In this document: piece after piece, positions 62,905-64,000 of the stretch
Numbering within the stretch: the stretch's first letter is position 1
How the letters are laid out: the number at the start of each line of letters is the position of its first letter
Assembly: GCF_030389965.1 (NCBI RefSeq)
Contig: NZ_CP128400.1
Location: 1,364,001-1,428,000 of the forward strand
DNA: 64,000 bases
From: Candidatus Chlorohelix allophototropha
GTDB lineage: Bacteria > Chloroflexota > Chloroflexia > Chloroheliales > Chloroheliaceae
Reading direction: 5' to 3'
Translations under genes and position numbers: made by a program
The notes under the pieces: model-generated
Told to the model about the DNA's origin: nothing
What the model saw: only the letters and a program-made list of their open reading frames with translations
The model's database searches: none

Positions 62905-64000
62905 TTAGCCGAAACGTGGGGGAGTTAACTCCAATAGTAACATTAAATCTCCCGCTATTAAAGAATGACCGCCCATTAAAACGGTCAGCCCAGTTTTCTC
63001 TTGAACCTCCACTGCTGCGTAGGTAAATTCCCGTAAGTAGGCATCATGAATACCTTCGGGATTAAAAGCATCGCTGTTAAAACGGTCAGATCGGCTGAAA
63101 TTATATTTTAAATGGGCAAACAAAACTCGTGTATCAATCGCTACGGCTGTACTTAATTCAGCTAGTTGGAAAAAAAAACTCTGTGGGCCGGATTTTTCCA
63201 GAATTATCCCTGCCAGAGATTTTACCAAGCCCTTTGCTTCTCTACCACTGGCACGCATACCCCGTTCTTCGCTAAGTATTCGGGTTTGCCCATGTGTGCG
63301 CGTTTCTAGCAAACGATGCACTCCACCACTGACTCTGCCGCTTATCAGCACTTCGCTTTCAAAACGACCCAATTCGCGTAAAAAAGCGCTGGCGTTGCGA
63401 GTGGGGAAAGATTTTTCCTCACTTAAAAACTCTTTGAGCAAGCTCAGTTCTGTATTATTATCAAGCCATATTTTTAAAGCGGCTCCATCGGTAGGAGTAT
63501 CTATATCAAAAATGGTACGAAACGTCCGACTGTCTCCCGGTAACATTTGCCGCCATACTAAACCGGCGCGCTGGCATAAACTCCAAGCCAGATTATTATC
63601 ACTATCCGGCAATTCATTACGAGCGACAAGTTTATTAACAGCTTCTGTCGGTTTCCAGCCTACTATATCAGCGCTAAAAAAGTTATTAGCTGTTACAACT
63701 GCCGGTTCTTCTTCCAAAACTTTAAGCAAAGATTGCCATTCGGCTACAGAGAACAACGCCCCTGCCCCTGCTCCAGCATAAACGACGGCATCTTTTGAAG
63801 GCAACAATTGTGCTATTCGACTTAGCGAATACCCAAAATCAAATGTACCAGAAGAAGAAATTTCATTATCGAACAGCAGTTCAACCCCATCTGGTGGGTT
63901 GAAAGAATGGTCGTTGGTCAGCACTAGCATTCTTTCAAAAAGACCGGTCGAGCGAGCAGTCTGTAAGGTAGATACGGCGGCTAATCTCAGCAGCTTATCC
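62905..64000 (-). CDS. Nucleotidyltransferase-like protein, N-terminus beyond the window
   Basis: The frame is open from the stop at 62905 to the right edge, so the true start lies outside; the first ATG in the window (63930) is internal because the in-frame upstream residues DKLLRLAAVSTLQTARSTGL read on smoothly, ending in FERMLVLTND. This resembles the GT-A nucleotidyl/sugar-phosphate transferase fold (LLRLAAVSTLQTA, DAVVYAGAGAGALF, VVTANNFFSADIVGWKP). Positions around residue 140 onward (HDIDTPTDGAALKIWL-like segment) look like the domain boundary; the C-terminal part (HSLIAGDLMLLLEL) is unknown. Not identified further. Confidence 0.55.
   Translation of the reverse strand, partial: DKLLRLAAVSTLQTARSTGLFERMLVLTNDHSFNPPDGVELLFDNEISSSGTFDFGYSLSRIAQLLPSKDAVVYAGAGAGALFSVAEWQSLLKVLEEEPAVVTANNFFSADIVGWKPTEAVNKLVARNELPDSDNNLAWSLCQRAGLVWRQMLPGDSRTFRTIFDIDTPTDGAALKIWLDNNTELSLLKEFLSEEKSFPTRNASAFLRELGRFESEVLISGRVSGGVHRLLETRTHGQTRILSEERGMRASGREAKGLVKSLAGIILEKSGPQSFFFQLAELSTAVAIDTRVLFAHLKYNFSRSDRFNSDAFNPEGIHDAYLREFTYAAVEVQEKTGLTVLMGGHSLIAGDLMLLLELTPPRFG

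Overview
This 64 kb window reads as chromosomal, gene-dense bacterial DNA, most likely from a phototrophic member of the Chloroflexota. The key evidence is an intact fmoA gene (12856-13977). It encodes the Fenna-Matthews-Olson bacteriochlorophyll a antenna protein, and all five histidine ligands of the family can be aligned. FMO is known from green sulfur bacteria, from Chloracidobacterium, and from the type I reaction-centre Chloroflexota lineage 'Candidatus Chlorohelix'. The neighbours here (OpcA-type pentose phosphate operon, hrcA-grpE-dnaJ under CIRCE, a long IspG, Chloroflexota-style membrane glycosyltransferases) fit the third host best. The host assignment is inference; the FMO call rests on visible residues. 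No reaction-centre, chlorosome or bacteriochlorophyll-synthesis gene lies in the window.

Layout from left to right. 1-10.5 kb, all minus strand: a partial bacterial-type prolyl-tRNA synthetase, a family 2 glycosyltransferase, malQ, a GAF/HD-GYP protein, secA and a CAP-domain protein. 10.6-10.8 kb: tRNA-Leu(CAA) and tRNA-Thr(GGT) with a promoter and a terminator. 10.8-14.3 kb is the photosynthesis island: an alpha/beta hydrolase diverges from a two-gene plus-strand unit of a membrane-anchored monohaem cytochrome c and fmoA, closed by a strong terminator. 14.3-18.9 kb, minus strand: a divergent PurA-like protein with replaced catalytic residues, then dnaJ, grpE and hrcA behind a promoter and a perfect CIRCE operator. 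18.9-22.4 kb: a B3/4-domain protein, a CPA2 antiporter and a SUFU-family protein.

22.4-31.1 kb is a pentose phosphate cluster on the minus strand (tkt, tal, gnd, zwf, opcA, pgl). It covers the oxidative branch and the transfer reactions, and a frameshifted sugar-kinase remnant lies upstream. 31.5-34.6 kb: an acyl-CoA carboxyltransferase subunit and a second prolyl-tRNA synthetase of the archaeal/eukaryotic type. 34.7-40 kb: a small membrane protein, a NarL-type two-component system with its own promoter, an acetyltransferase and an EamA transporter. 40-45.4 kb: a five-gene exopolysaccharide operon. 45.4-50.4 kb, plus strand: a GH57-like protein, AlaX, an aminotransferase and an endonuclease/phosphatase-family protein. 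50.3-54.6 kb: two tandem polytopic glycosyltransferases. 55-61 kb, plus strand: an esterase, ispG, a Nudix hydrolase, a methyltransferase and an ECF sigma/anti-sigma pair. 61-64 kb, minus strand: a GT4 glycosyltransferase, a small membrane protein and a nucleotidyltransferase-like gene running off the right edge.

Several housekeeping promoters follow a TTGACA-17-TATAAT pattern (hrcA operon, two-component system, ispG, methyltransferase, tRNAs). I could find no such promoter in front of the cytochrome-fmoA unit. I saw no insertion sequence, CRISPR array, prophage or integron. The most noteworthy items are the cytochrome-fmoA pair, the PurA-like paralogue, the coexistence of two prolyl-tRNA synthetase types, and the decayed sugar kinase beside the pentose phosphate genes.
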